Assembly (NCBI GenBank): GCA_016719605.1
Contig: JADJYW010000029.1
Location: 248,001-312,000 of the forward strand
Direction: 5' to 3'
DNA from: Lewinellaceae bacterium
GTDB taxonomy: Bacteria > Bacteroidota > Bacteroidia > Chitinophagales > Saprospiraceae
Length of the DNA: 64,000 nt
Shown here: positions 52,654 through 61,601 of the stretch, one piece after another
Numbering within the stretch: the stretch's first letter is position 1
Layout of the letters: every line of letters begins with the position of its first letter
Notes under the pieces: model-generated
The model's input: the letters and a program-made list of their open reading frames with translations, nothing else
What the model was told of the DNA's origin: nothing
Database searches by the model: none
Translations under genes and position numbers: made by a program

Positions 52654-54120
52654 TCAGAATTTGAACCCTATAGTCAGCAGGATATCCGATACGCGGTTTT
52701 TGGTTGCCACCGTCGGGCCGCCGGCGTATGGGAGGACGGAACCGGTACCGGTACCAAACCGAAAACCGAGGTCGAGGTAAAACGCTTCGCCGCGCACCCC
52801 GGCGCCGGCCGTGTAGGCGGTATTGAAGCCGCTTTCCGTGGCGTAAGGTTTGCCCAGCAGGTTCAACCCGGCTCGCAGACGGAAATCAGAAAGTACTGCC
52901 TCGCCGCCCACACGGATGTTCATGGCGGGATCGAAGAGGCGTTGAATTTCATTGTTTATCTCGCGCTCCGCCTGCTTGTTGGCGTTATTGGACACATCGG
53001 AAGTGAAATTGTACTGGTTCGCGCTGTAGTCCACCCATTCAATCTCGGCACTTAGAAAACCGTGCTTTTGAATCAGCATGGCGCCACTAAGTCCGGCGCG
53101 CCAGGGGGTAGCCAGCCGGTAGTCGAAATTGCCGTTGGGCGAGTTCTCGCTGTTACTGTTTTGCCCGGTGCCATCGGTGTACGCGTACGAGAAGGAGTTG
53201 CTGTAGTCATCCGTTAGGCGAAGCCAGGTCGGCGAATGGACGTGGGCGCCCAACCGGAGGGCCTGGCTTGCCCGGTAAATCACCCCAAATTTCACATTCA
53301 CACCGACACCATCCGTAGCCAAATACTCCGAGTAAGACAGGTCGTCAAAAAAAGCAACCACGCCGGCGTCGTCCACTTCCTGGTATTCGCCATTGAGCCG
53401 GTAGCGCACAAAAGGCACGCCGACGGTAGCGCCGATCAGTAGTTTTTCATCGTAGTTTCCGGCAAGAGAAAGCACCATTTCATTCATTGTACCCGATTGG
53501 GTGAGTGTCTGGGTGCGTCCTACGGTAGCATTTTCATTGCCCTCAAAATCGTATGTGGGGATATCATTTTGAAAGTAAATAGCCCCCGTCTGGTATGCCA
53601 GGCCGGAAGCAAACGGATCCAGGTCGTCCTCGGTGCCATTTTGAAGAATCGGTTTAGCAGCGGCAAACCAGTTGTTCAGGATGGTACCTTCGGCATTCCC
53701 GGAGTAATAAATGGCGCGGTTGTAATTGGTCAACTGGTTGTAGCCAATGCCGACGTTGAACGTTTTCCATTTGCTCGTCCGGGGTGTCGTGTTGAACACG
53801 ATGCCGAGGTTATCAAAGCGAAAATGGCTCTTGCTCTCCTCAAAGTTTTGGTTATTACCGCCAGACATGGTGGCATCGGTATTGGCAAAACGCAGGGCGG
53901 GCGTCAGCATGAGTTCATTGGTGCGGTACATGGCCAAACCCGCAGGGTTTTGGCTCAGTGTACCAAATTCTGCACCCAGTGCGCCGAAGGCGCCACCAAC
54001 CCCAAGATAACGCGCCGTGCCACCGGGGGTCAGGTAGGAAAACTTGAGTACATCCGGCGCTGTTTGGCTGGAAGCCGCTGTAGCAAGCATCATGAAAAGC
54101 GGCAAGAGGTATTGTTTCAT
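52654..54120 (-). CDS. OmpP1/FadL/TodX family outer membrane transporter
   Basis: A protein of 488 residues with a signal peptide (MKQYLLPLFMMLATAASSQT). The N-terminal plug-like segment (TPGGTARYLGVGGAFGALGA, then EFGTLSQNPAGLAMYRTNEL) contains the NPAG motif of FadL-type channels. The rest alternates aromatic/aliphatic residues as amphipathic beta-strands and ends with a terminal phenylalanine (LTIGFKF), typical of beta-barrels. It takes up hydrophobic substrates such as fatty acids across the outer membrane. The specific ligand is unknown. It has its own terminator and is probably monocistronic or follows the repeat-rich gene. Confidence 0.9.
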   Translation of the reverse strand: MKQYLLPLFMMLATAASSQTAPDVLKFSYLTPGGTARYLGVGGAFGALGAEFGTLSQNPAGLAMYRTNELMLTPALRFANTDATMSGGNNQNFEESKSHFRFDNLGIVFNTTPRTSKWKTFNVGIGYNQLTNYNRAIYYSGNAEGTILNNWFAAAKPILQNGTEDDLDPFASGLAYQTGAIYFQNDIPTYDFEGNENATVGRTQTLTQSGTMNEMVLSLAGNYDEKLLIGATVGVPFVRYRLNGEYQEVDDAGVVAFFDDLSYSEYLATDGVGVNVKFGVIYRASQALRLGAHVHSPTWLRLTDDYSNSFSYAYTDGTGQNSNSENSPNGNFDYRLATPWRAGLSGAMLIQKHGFLSAEIEWVDYSANQYNFTSDVSNNANKQAEREINNEIQRLFDPAMNIRVGGEAVLSDFRLRAGLNLLGKPYATESGFNTAYTAGAGVRGEAFYLDLGFRFGTGTGSVLPYAGGPTVATKNRVSDILLTIGFKF

Positions 54121-54177
54121 AGTTGCAAGATGTTAACGTTGAAGATTTTGCAGAAGAGTAGTCTCTGGCTGGGGCCA

Positions 54178-54222
54178 ATAAAAAATGGGTGGAAAGAGGT
54201 GACAGGACCGGTTTCCACCCAC
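54178..54222 (-). terminator. Terminator after repeat-rich gene
   Basis: On the minus strand GGGTGGAAA pairs with TTTCCACCC around a 16-base loop, followed by ATTTTTTATT. It lies 37 bases after the stop codon of the repeat-rich protein gene. Confidence 0.8.
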
Positions 54223-54258
54223 TATATTATTGCTACCTATTGGCTAACGGGAGTGCGG

Positions 54259-55758
54259 TCAATTGCCGCGGCCGCTCCGGCCGCCGCCCGACGACGGAGC
54301 CGAACTACGGCCACTGCCACCACCACTATCGCCACCACTTCGCATGCTGCCACCACTTGACGACCGCTCACTACCGCTGCTGCGGCTGGGGCTATCGTAT
54401 GAGCGCGTCGGGCGTTCGTAGGAAGGCTCCGAGCGCCGGCTTGGGCGATCATCCGTGCTGCCACTCGAACGAGGTGACTCCCGACGCGACGGGCTTGGCT
54501 CCCGGCTGGACGCCTCATCGCGACGAGCCGGACGCTCGGCAGGTGCAGTTTCGCGCGCCGGACGCGTTTCCCGGTTCGGCGTTACTTCACGCGCCGGAGT
54601 TGTTTCACGAATCGGACGTTCTTCCCGGTTCGGAGTTACCTCGCGCGCTGGGGTTGTTTCACGAACCGGACGTTCTTCCCGGTTCGGAGTTACCTCGCGC
54701 GACGGGGTTGTTTCACGAATCGGACGTTCTTCCCGGTTCGGCGTTATCTCGCGGACAGGACGGCTGTCCGGAGATACTTCCCGGCCCGGATTTGTTTCCC
54801 GGCCCGGAGTCACGCTACGCTCGGAGCGTGTTGTTTCAGGTGTTGTGGAACGGCGTCCGTCAGGTGCTGTCGTCGGACGAGTTTCGCTGCCGGTCCCGGA
54901 TCGGTCGCTTACGCCGCCTGCCGGGGCGTTTTCCCCGGAAGTGCTCTCAAAGCGTCCGTTCGGGCGGGTGTTTTTTATCTCAATGACCGGCGTGGAAGTT
55001 GCTCGGGAGGAGGCTAAGCGATCTCCACTCGTAGCAGTAGTATTGCTGGCCATGCGTGCATACCCGGGGTTTACTGTTGTGCCCGTACGCCGGACACCCG
55101 TGTACGTCTTCGGGTTATATCCGCCGCCGCCGTTGTTGCCACCGCCATTGTTGTTGTTGTTGTCGTAGTAATAGTTGTTATTCACCCAAACGTTGTTGGG
55201 GCAGTGATACGGATTGTAGCCATTCCACACCCAGTATGGGTCATAGAAATAATTATTCCATACATACGGATTGTTCCAGGTATTCCAGCCCCATGGACGG
55301 TTCCAGCCAAAACCCCATGTATTGTAACCGGCGCCCCAGTACGGATCATACCCGCCCCAGGTATTCCAGCGGTTAAACCGGTTCCAACGGCGCCAGCGCC
55401 AGTAATCGTTGTAGCCGCCAACGTAGATGGACACGCCCGGCTGGAAGAACGGATCGTACATCCACATATCCACGAACATCGGATCGTAGTAGTCCACCGT
55501 CCTGGTTGGGCGGTGGAAACGACGGATGCGGGAAGAGTACTCATACGCGTAATCGTCCTCCTCGTAGTAGCCGTCGTCGCCCTGATACCGCTGGGTTATT
55601 TTACTGTCTTCGCGGTATGTATTTTCACTATTCGGGGCACTGTATGTGCCATCCGTAGCAGGATCGTAGTACAAGTCGTCCTGCGCCTGAGCAGGTACGC
55701 TACAGAACATCCCTGCTACCAGCAGGAACATTCCCATTAATGACTTCAAGTTTTTCAT
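54259..55758 (-). CDS. Secreted low-complexity protein: Tyr/Trp/Asn-rich domain plus RETTPxREVTPNREERP repeats
   Basis: A protein of 499 residues with a signal peptide (MKNLKSLMGMFLLVAGMFCS...AQAQ). Residues ~80-210 are extremely rich in Y, W, N and G (GYNDYWRWRRWNRFNRWNTW and similar), ending in an N-run and G-run. A spacer (~220-330) of S/T/R/P follows. Then come four to five tandem copies of an ~18-residue unit, REVTPNREERPIRETTPA with small variations (~340-425), and an S/G/R-rich tail. No domain is recognised. Such composition suggests a disordered or adhesive envelope protein. A minus-strand TACTTTTG -7 box lies at 55808-55815. Confidence 0.8.
   Translation of the reverse strand: MKNLKSLMGMFLLVAGMFCSVPAQAQDDLYYDPATDGTYSAPNSENTYREDSKITQRYQGDDGYYEEDDYAYEYSSRIRRFHRPTRTVDYYDPMFVDMWMYDPFFQPGVSIYVGGYNDYWRWRRWNRFNRWNTWGGYDPYWGAGYNTWGFGWNRPWGWNTWNNPYVWNNYFYDPYWVWNGYNPYHCPNNVWVNNNYYYDNNNNNGGGNNGGGGYNPKTYTGVRRTGTTVNPGYARMASNTTATSGDRLASSRATSTPVIEIKNTRPNGRFESTSGENAPAGGVSDRSGTGSETRPTTAPDGRRSTTPETTRSERSVTPGRETNPGREVSPDSRPVREITPNREERPIRETTPSREVTPNREERPVRETTPAREVTPNREERPIRETTPAREVTPNRETRPARETAPAERPARRDEASSREPSPSRRESPRSSGSTDDRPSRRSEPSYERPTRSYDSPSRSSGSERSSSGGSMRSGGDSGGGSGRSSAPSSGGGRSGRGN
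54575..54775. repeat. 54-base in-frame tandem repeats in secreted protein gene
   Basis: Four near-identical copies of a 54-base unit (core CGGACGTTCTTCCCGGTTCG on the plus strand) encode the 18-residue repeats. Copies differ at a few positions only, which suggests recent expansion or ongoing homogenisation. Confidence 0.8.
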
Positions 55759-56074
55759 AGCCGAAAAGTTAGATTTTACAAGATTGCAGATCAAATGTTT
55801 GCAGGCTCAAAAGTATTACCTTTGCCCGCCTTTTTTGGTTAAACGCCCTTTAATTCAACATCTTCGAGCCGTTAAAGTTGGCTTAAACCAGCAAACCAGC
55901 CACCTCAAATGTTAAATTCTTTCACGGTTAGACCAAAGTGCCCGGCCAAGGTAACACCGGCGCCGGGGATTAACCCGAACTTAACGACTATGTGGCTACC
56001 GAATCCTTGATCTCAAAATTTTCGCCCGACCTCAATCGGGTTTATCCTTTGCAACAAATACGCAACAAAAAAAC
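55759..56074. promoter_or_regulatory. Divergent intergenic region with back-to-back -7 boxes
   Basis: A 316-base spacer between the repeat-rich gene and proS. On the minus strand TACTTTTG (55808-55815) and on the plus strand TACCTTTG (55817-55824) sit one base apart, facing away from each other; both match TAnnTTTG. The plus-strand one is 250 bases from proS, and TATCCTTTG at 56043-56051 is closer but imperfect. No RNA gene recognised. Confidence 0.45.
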
Positions 56075-57541
56075 ATGGCAAAAGAAATAACGCCCCGCTC
56101 GGAAGACTACTCACAGTGGTACCTCGACATCGTTCGCAAAGCCCGCCTGGCCGACAACTCGCCCGTGCGCGGCTGCATGGTTATCCGCCCGCATGGGTTC
56201 GCTATTTGGGAAAAAATGCGCGATGCGCTGGACGCCATGTTCAAGGAAACAGGCCATGTCAACGCCTACTTCCCGCTTTTTATCCCTAAAAGTTTTCTCA
56301 GCAAAGAAGCGGCTCACGTCGAAGGTTTTGCCAAGGAATGCGCCGTGGTGACTCACTACCGCCTCAAAAACGACCCCGACGGCAACGGCGTGATCGTGGA
56401 TCCGGAAGCCAAACTCGAAGAAGAACTGATCGTGCGCCCCACCTCGGAAACCATCATCTGGAATACCTACCGCGACTGGATTCAGAGCTACCGCGACCTG
56501 CCCCTGCTCATCAACCAGTGGGCCAATGTGGTGCGCTGGGAAATGCGCACCCGGCCGTTCCTCCGCACAGCAGAATTTCTCTGGCAAGAGGGCCACACCG
56601 CCCACGCCAGCAAAGACGAGGCGATGGAGGAAACCTTGAAAATCCTGGATATCTACGCCCGCTTTGCCGAAGAATACATGGCCATGCCGGTGATCAAAGG
56701 CATCAAAACCCCAAATGAACGCTTCGCCGGCGCCGACGAAACTTTCTGCATCGAGGCGCTCATGCAAGACGGCAAGGCGCTGCAAGCCGGCACTTCGCAC
56801 TTTCTCGGCCAGAACTTTGCCCGGGCATTCGATGTGCTTTTCCTCAACAAGGATAACCAGCAGGAACACGTTTGGGCTACCTCCTGGGGCGTTTCCACCC
56901 GACTCGTCGGCGGCCTCATCATGACACACTCCGACGACGACGGCCTTGTGCTGCCGCCCAAACTGGCGCCCATCCAGGTCGTGATCGTGCCCATCCCGAA
57001 GCCCGTACCGGAGATTCTGGAGGCTGCCGGCAAAATCGCTGCCCAACTGCGCGCCAAAGGCATTTCGGTCAAAGTGGACGACGACGACCAAAACCGCCCG
57101 GGCTTCAAATTTGCCGAATACGAAATGATCGGCGTGCCGGTACGCCTCGGCCTCGGCCAACGCGACCTCGATGCCGGACAGGTGGAAGTAGCCCGCCGCG
57201 ATACCAAGGAAAAATCCAGTGTGTCACTCGATACCGTGGCCGACTATGTCGCCCAATTACTCGAAGACATCCAGGCCAACCTGTTCAACCGTGCCAAGGC
57301 GTACCGCGACGAACACATCACGCCGGCAAACACCTGGGCGGAATTTGAAGAAGCCCTGGAGAAAAAAGGCGGATTCGTAGCCGCACACTGGGACGGCACC
57401 ACCGAAACGGAACTGGAAATCAAAGAGCGCAGCAAAGCCACCATCCGCTGTATCCCGGTTGGGAATCCGGAGGAAACCGGTGCATGCATTTTGACCGGAA
57501 AGCCGAGCACACAGCGGGTGTTGTTCGCCAAAGCGTATTGA
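56075..57541 (+). CDS. proS: Prolyl-tRNA synthetase (short, archaeal/eukaryal-type)
   Basis: A class II synthetase of 488 residues charging tRNA-Pro. It lacks the ~180-residue editing insertion of the long bacterial form and has the type 3 layout: motif 1 near VRGCMVIRPHGFAIWEKM, motif 2 in VRWEMRTRPFLRTAEFLWQE, motif 3 around ATSWGVSTRLVGGLIMTHSD, an anticodon-binding domain (PIQVVIVPIPK...), and a C-terminal zinc-like domain ending GKPSTQRVLFAKAY. PTSETIIWNTYRDWI is the proline-pocket TSE motif. Intact frame. tRNA-Pro(CGG) is also in the window, at 33679. Confidence 0.96.
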   Translation: MAKEITPRSEDYSQWYLDIVRKARLADNSPVRGCMVIRPHGFAIWEKMRDALDAMFKETGHVNAYFPLFIPKSFLSKEAAHVEGFAKECAVVTHYRLKNDPDGNGVIVDPEAKLEEELIVRPTSETIIWNTYRDWIQSYRDLPLLINQWANVVRWEMRTRPFLRTAEFLWQEGHTAHASKDEAMEETLKILDIYARFAEEYMAMPVIKGIKTPNERFAGADETFCIEALMQDGKALQAGTSHFLGQNFARAFDVLFLNKDNQQEHVWATSWGVSTRLVGGLIMTHSDDDGLVLPPKLAPIQVVIVPIPKPVPEILEAAGKIAAQLRAKGISVKVDDDDQNRPGFKFAEYEMIGVPVRLGLGQRDLDAGQVEVARRDTKEKSSVSLDTVADYVAQLLEDIQANLFNRAKAYRDEHITPANTWAEFEEALEKKGGFVAAHWDGTTETELEIKERSKATIRCIPVGNPEETGACILTGKPSTQRVLFAKAY

Positions 57542-57712
57542 GGGCGTGCTGTGTTCCCGGAACAGGCATCCGAGCGCAGCGTATCACCGACGGAGAAAAA
57601 CCCGTGTACCTTTTGGCGTATTTGTTCGGAATACGGCACCGTAAATGAACATCTTCCAGCCTGGCAGGTTTCGCTGAAATTGCTACACGCTACTTTCCAA
57701 CTCAGATAGAAC

Positions 57713-58977
57713 ATGACCGCCCACCTCCTCATCATCGGCGACGAAATACTCATTGGCCAAATCATGGACACCAACTCGGCCTGGATGAGCCAGCAGCTCA
57801 ACCTGCGCGGCTTTCGGGTAACGGGGAAAAGTACGGTGGCCGACACGCCCGACGCCATTTTGGACGGCCTGCTGCAAGCGACCGCCATGCCGACGTGGTG
57901 CTGATGACCGGCGGCCTTGGCCCCACCAAGGACGATGTGACTAAAAAAACGCTGGCGGATTATTTTGACTCACCCATGTCGTTTCACCAGGAAACGTATG
58001 ACCGCATGGCGGCATATTTCGCCCGAATCGGACGCAAAATGCCCGATGCTGCCGTGATCCAGGCGACATTGCCGGACAAGGCCGTGCTGCTGCCCAACAA
58101 AGTCGGCAGCGCCCCGGGCATGTGGTTCGAACGCGACGGCAAAGTATTCATCTCCCTGCCGGGCGTCCCGTTTGAAATGCAGTACCTGATGCAGGAAGAA
58201 GCGCTGCCGCGCCTGAGCGCTCGTTTTCCCGGCAGCCCCATCGAACACCGCACCCTGCGCACGGCCGGCGAGGGCGAAAGTGCAATTGCCAAACGTATCG
58301 AAACTTTCGAGGACAACCTCCCCGCAAACATCAAACTGGCGTACTTGCCCAGCCTCGGACAAGTACGCCTGCGCCTCACCGGCACCTGGAACGACGCCAT
58401 TATTCCGCCGAACGCGCAGGCTGTGCTCCGCGAACAACTCAACGCCAAGGCGGCCGAACTGCATGCCCTGCTGCCCGACCTCGTGTACGGTACCGGCGAA
58501 GACACCCTGGAGCAGGTGGTTGGGGATTTGCTGCGCAAACAAAACCTGCAATTTGGCACAGCGGAGAGCTGCACCGGCGGGTATGTCGCCCACCTGATTA
58601 CCTCGGTGCCGGGCGCGTCCGATTATTTTCCGGGCAGTATCGTCAGCTATTCCAACGACATGAAAATGAACCTGCTTGGCGTGCAGGCCGATACCCTGGC
58701 GCAGTTTGGCGCAGTGAGCGCGGAAACCGTGCGCGAAATGGTTGCCGGCGCACTGAACACCTTGCAGGCAGACATTGCCCTGGCCATATCCGGCATTGCA
58801 GGCCCTGATGGCGGCACGCCCGAAAAACCTGTGGGAACCGTCTGGATAGCCGTTGGAAATCGCGACCGGATTGTTACGATCAAGCAGGTATTTGCCCGCG
58901 ACCGGGCCAAAAACATCCAACTTTCCGGCGTTTACGGCTTGAATGCCGTACGCAAATTTTTGCTGGGACAATTGTAG
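57713..58977 (+). CDS. cinA: CinA-like competence/damage protein, NMN amidohydrolase (apparent frameshift)
   Basis: A two-domain protein of about 421 residues when repaired. The N-terminal MoCF-like domain starts MTAHLLIIGDEILIGQIMDT and contains MTGGLGPTKDDVTKK and SLPGVPFEMQYLM. The C-terminal CinA domain (FGTAESCTGGYVAHLITSVP, YFPGSIVSYSNDMKMNLLGV, ALAISGIAGPDGGTPEKPVG) recycles nicotinamide mononucleotide by deamidation. The frame breaks near 57882; one extra C gives ATRHADVVLMTGG. The predicted active-site S-C-T is intact. It is followed by a secreted hypothetical and thiL on the same strand. Confidence 0.9.
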
Positions 58978-59031
58978 CAAGCAGGGAGCATCAGGCTGTT
59001 TTTCAACGCAAGCGACATCCCGCATCTCAGA

Positions 59032-59057
59032 AATTTTTCCCATTTTTGGGAAAAATT
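59032..59057 (+). promoter_or_regulatory. Hairpin upstream of secreted hypothetical gene
   Basis: AATTTTTCCCA and TGGGAAAAATT form a perfect 11-bp stem with a 4-base loop, ending 16 bases before the ATG at 59074. Without a following T-run it is not a clear terminator. It could be a protein-binding site or a leader hairpin. Confidence 0.4.
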
Positions 59058-59073
59058 AACCCGACTCACAGAT

Positions 59074-60534
59074 ATGGACAAAAGACGGCTTGCCCTGTTT
59101 CCCGTGCTTACGGGGGCTTTTTTTGCACTTTTTTTGATACTGTCGGCCGGCACGCCGGTTTTTGCACAAGGCGGAAGGGTACTGATGTCGGAGCCTATCG
59201 CCCTGCGCAACGACTACGGCTACGAACTCATCGGCCGCATGAAGGATCGCATTTTGCTTTTCCGCGACAAATACGATGAGTTCGAGGTACAGGCATTCGA
59301 CAATTCGATGCGCATGTCGTGGAGCCGAAAACTGGAAGATATTGACAAAAACGGCACACAAATACTGGCGGTCATTGGCGGCAAAAACGATTTTTCCGTT
59401 GTGTTCAAACAACGCCGACGCGGCATTACGACCCTCCACCTGCACAAGTATGATGCCGGCGCCAACCGCATTGACAGCACAACGATCAAACACTACGGCG
59501 AGCGGATGTTCTCACCCCCGGCCATTGACGTGATCCAGAGTGAAGACCGAACCTGCATCGTAGCCACCAACACCGCCGAACGCGCACGTATGGAGACGGT
59601 TTGTTTTCGTCTGGACAAGATGGCGGTGCTCTGGGACAAGGTGGTTCAACTGGACGATGTTTACCATGACTCCAACATACGCGCCATGACCGTGAGCAAT
59701 GCCGGCGATTTTTTCATGGTAACTGAATTGAACAATCGGCGGAACCGCCTTGATGCGCACGAGTACCAAATCCTGCACCTACAAGCCGTTGCAGACCGGG
59801 CGGTGCGGGTGCCTATGCCCGAGTTTATGACAAACGATGCCCGGTTTGTGTACGACAACCTCAACCGCAGCCTCGTGGGAGCAGGATTTTATGCCGACAA
59901 AAACCGCGAACGTTCCAACGGCGTCTTCTATGTGCGCGTACCGCAAACCGGCCAACCGACACTGCGCTACGAGACGTTTTCCGACAAGGTCATCTCTATC
60001 CTCCGGGGCAAAGACGTGGAGGAAGACAACAAGGGCGTCAACTACGCCAATGTCCAGCAAATCATACTCCGACAAGATGGCGGCGCCCTGCTTGTGGCCG
60101 AACGCTACCATGAGATACAGCGTGGCACCTCGGCTGCCCGGGGGTTTTGGCGTGACGGGATGCGGCTTGTGATGGACTATTACTACGACGACCTCCTGCT
60201 CGTAGCCATCGGGCCTGACGGCACACCGCACTGGACCACCATTTTGCACAAAAAACAGTACTCACAGGATGACGACGCCACCTTTTCATCCTTTTTCCTG
60301 ATGCGTTCCCCGGACCGGCTGCACCTCCTGTTCAATGACGAGATCAAGTACGAAAACACCTGCAGCGAGTATATTGTGAATGCCGTGGGCGATTTTGACC
60401 GCAACAGCCTGACGAATACCTTCGGCCAAAACCTGCGCTTGCGCTTCCGAGATGCGCTCCAGCTGAACGCCAACGAATGCCTTGTACCCTCGGAGTTCCG
60501 AAATAAACTGCGCCTGGTTCTGTTAAAATTTTGA
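59074..60534 (+). CDS. Secreted hypothetical protein, probable beta-propeller
   Basis: A protein of 486 residues with a signal peptide (MDKRRLALFPVLTGAFFALF...PVFAQ). The body alternates short beta-strand-like segments (DRILLFRDKYDEFEVQAFDN, DFSVVFKQRRRGITTLHLHK, FVYDNLNRSLVGAGFYADKN) with no membrane segment or lipobox, and there is no T9SS tail, so it is probably periplasmic. No known family recognised. The strand periodicity suggests a propeller. It lies 12 bases upstream of thiL on the same strand, so the two are probably co-transcribed, with no obvious functional link. Confidence 0.7.
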   Translation: MDKRRLALFPVLTGAFFALFLILSAGTPVFAQGGRVLMSEPIALRNDYGYELIGRMKDRILLFRDKYDEFEVQAFDNSMRMSWSRKLEDIDKNGTQILAVIGGKNDFSVVFKQRRRGITTLHLHKYDAGANRIDSTTIKHYGERMFSPPAIDVIQSEDRTCIVATNTAERARMETVCFRLDKMAVLWDKVVQLDDVYHDSNIRAMTVSNAGDFFMVTELNNRRNRLDAHEYQILHLQAVADRAVRVPMPEFMTNDARFVYDNLNRSLVGAGFYADKNRERSNGVFYVRVPQTGQPTLRYETFSDKVISILRGKDVEEDNKGVNYANVQQIILRQDGGALLVAERYHEIQRGTSAARGFWRDGMRLVMDYYYDDLLLVAIGPDGTPHWTTILHKKQYSQDDDATFSSFFLMRSPDRLHLLFNDEIKYENTCSEYIVNAVGDFDRNSLTNTFGQNLRLRFRDALQLNANECLVPSEFRNKLRLVLLKF

Positions 60535-60546
60535 AGATTTGCGGCT

Positions 60547-61563
60547 ATGACTGATGTAAACACCCTCGGCGAGTTCGGCCTGATCGAACACCTCACCCAA
60601 GCATTTCCCATCACCCAACCATCCACGATCAGAGGTATAGGCGACGACGCCGCCGTCATAGACAACGGCCCTTTTTGTACCGTGGTCAGCACCGACATGC
60701 TCGTCGAAGGCATCCACTTCGACCTCGCCTACACGCCCCTCCGGCATCTCGGCTACAAGGCCGTGGTGGTCAACCTCTCCGACATTTACGCCATGAACGC
60801 CACGCCCCGGCAAATCACGGTCTCCTTTGCCATTTCCAGTAAATACACGGTGGAAGCCCTGGACGAACTGTACGCCGGTATCCATGCGGCTTGCGAAACT
60901 TACGGCGTGGATCTCGTGGGTGGCGACACCACCTCCGCGCCCAAGGGCATGGTCATCAGCATTACCGCCATCGGGCAGGGTGAAAAAGAGCGCCTGGCAT
61001 ACCGCAGCGGCGCCCGGCCCGGCGACCTCATTTGTATCACCGGCGACCTCGGCGCGGCTTACCTCGGCCTGCAGCTTCTGGAACGCGAGAGACGCATCTG
61101 GATCGAACACCCCGAGGTACAGCGCAACCTGGAGGAGCAGAAATACATCGTGGGTCGCCACCTGAAACCCGAAGCCCGGCGCGACATGATCGAAGCGTTC
61201 CGAAAAGCCGACCTCATACCCACCTCCATGATTGATATTTCCGACGGGCTGGCTTCCGAACTCTTTCATATTTGCAAACAAAGCCGTGTGGGCGCCCTGC
61301 TGGAAGAAAGCGGCGTACCCATCCACCCGGATGCCCAGATGATGGCCCTCCAGTTCAAACTTGACCCTATCACCTGCGCCCTCAACGGCGGCGAAGACTA
61401 CGAACTGTTGTTCACGATTGACCCCAAAGACACCGACAAGGTGCGCTTTCTGCCCGATATCTACATCGCCGGTGAAATCCTCGATGCCGCAGACGGGATC
61501 AAGTTGAATACAAAGGGCGGGAACCTGCACACCCTCCAGGCGCAAGGGTGGCGGCATTTTTAA
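60547..61563 (+). CDS. thiL: Thiamine-monophosphate kinase
   Basis: Phosphorylates thiamine monophosphate to thiamine pyrophosphate, the last step of the pathway. It has 338 residues of the PurM/AIR synthase fold: GIGDDAAVIDNG near 35, STDMLVEGIHFDL, KAVVVNLSDIYAMNATPRQI, VDLVGGDTTSAPKGMVISIT, MIDISDGLASELFHICKQSR and LNGGEDYELLFTID. All metal-binding aspartates in these motifs are present. No other thi genes are adjacent. The start at 60547 gives a normal N-terminus. Confidence 0.96.
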   Translation: MTDVNTLGEFGLIEHLTQAFPITQPSTIRGIGDDAAVIDNGPFCTVVSTDMLVEGIHFDLAYTPLRHLGYKAVVVNLSDIYAMNATPRQITVSFAISSKYTVEALDELYAGIHAACETYGVDLVGGDTTSAPKGMVISITAIGQGEKERLAYRSGARPGDLICITGDLGAAYLGLQLLERERRIWIEHPEVQRNLEEQKYIVGRHLKPEARRDMIEAFRKADLIPTSMIDISDGLASELFHICKQSRVGALLEESGVPIHPDAQMMALQFKLDPITCALNGGEDYELLFTIDPKDTDKVRFLPDIYIAGEILDAADGIKLNTKGGNLHTLQAQGWRHF

Positions 61564-61573
61564 CGAATCGTCC

Positions 61574-61581
61574 TACCTTTG
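61574..61581 (+). promoter_or_regulatory. Candidate -7 box for the T9SS cargo gene
   Basis: TACCTTTG (TAnnTTTG) lies just after the thiL stop codon and 20 bases before the ATG at 61602. No clear TTG is found at the ideal spacing. Confidence 0.45.
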
Positions 61582-61601
61582 GAACCACAATCCACTTTGG
61601 C

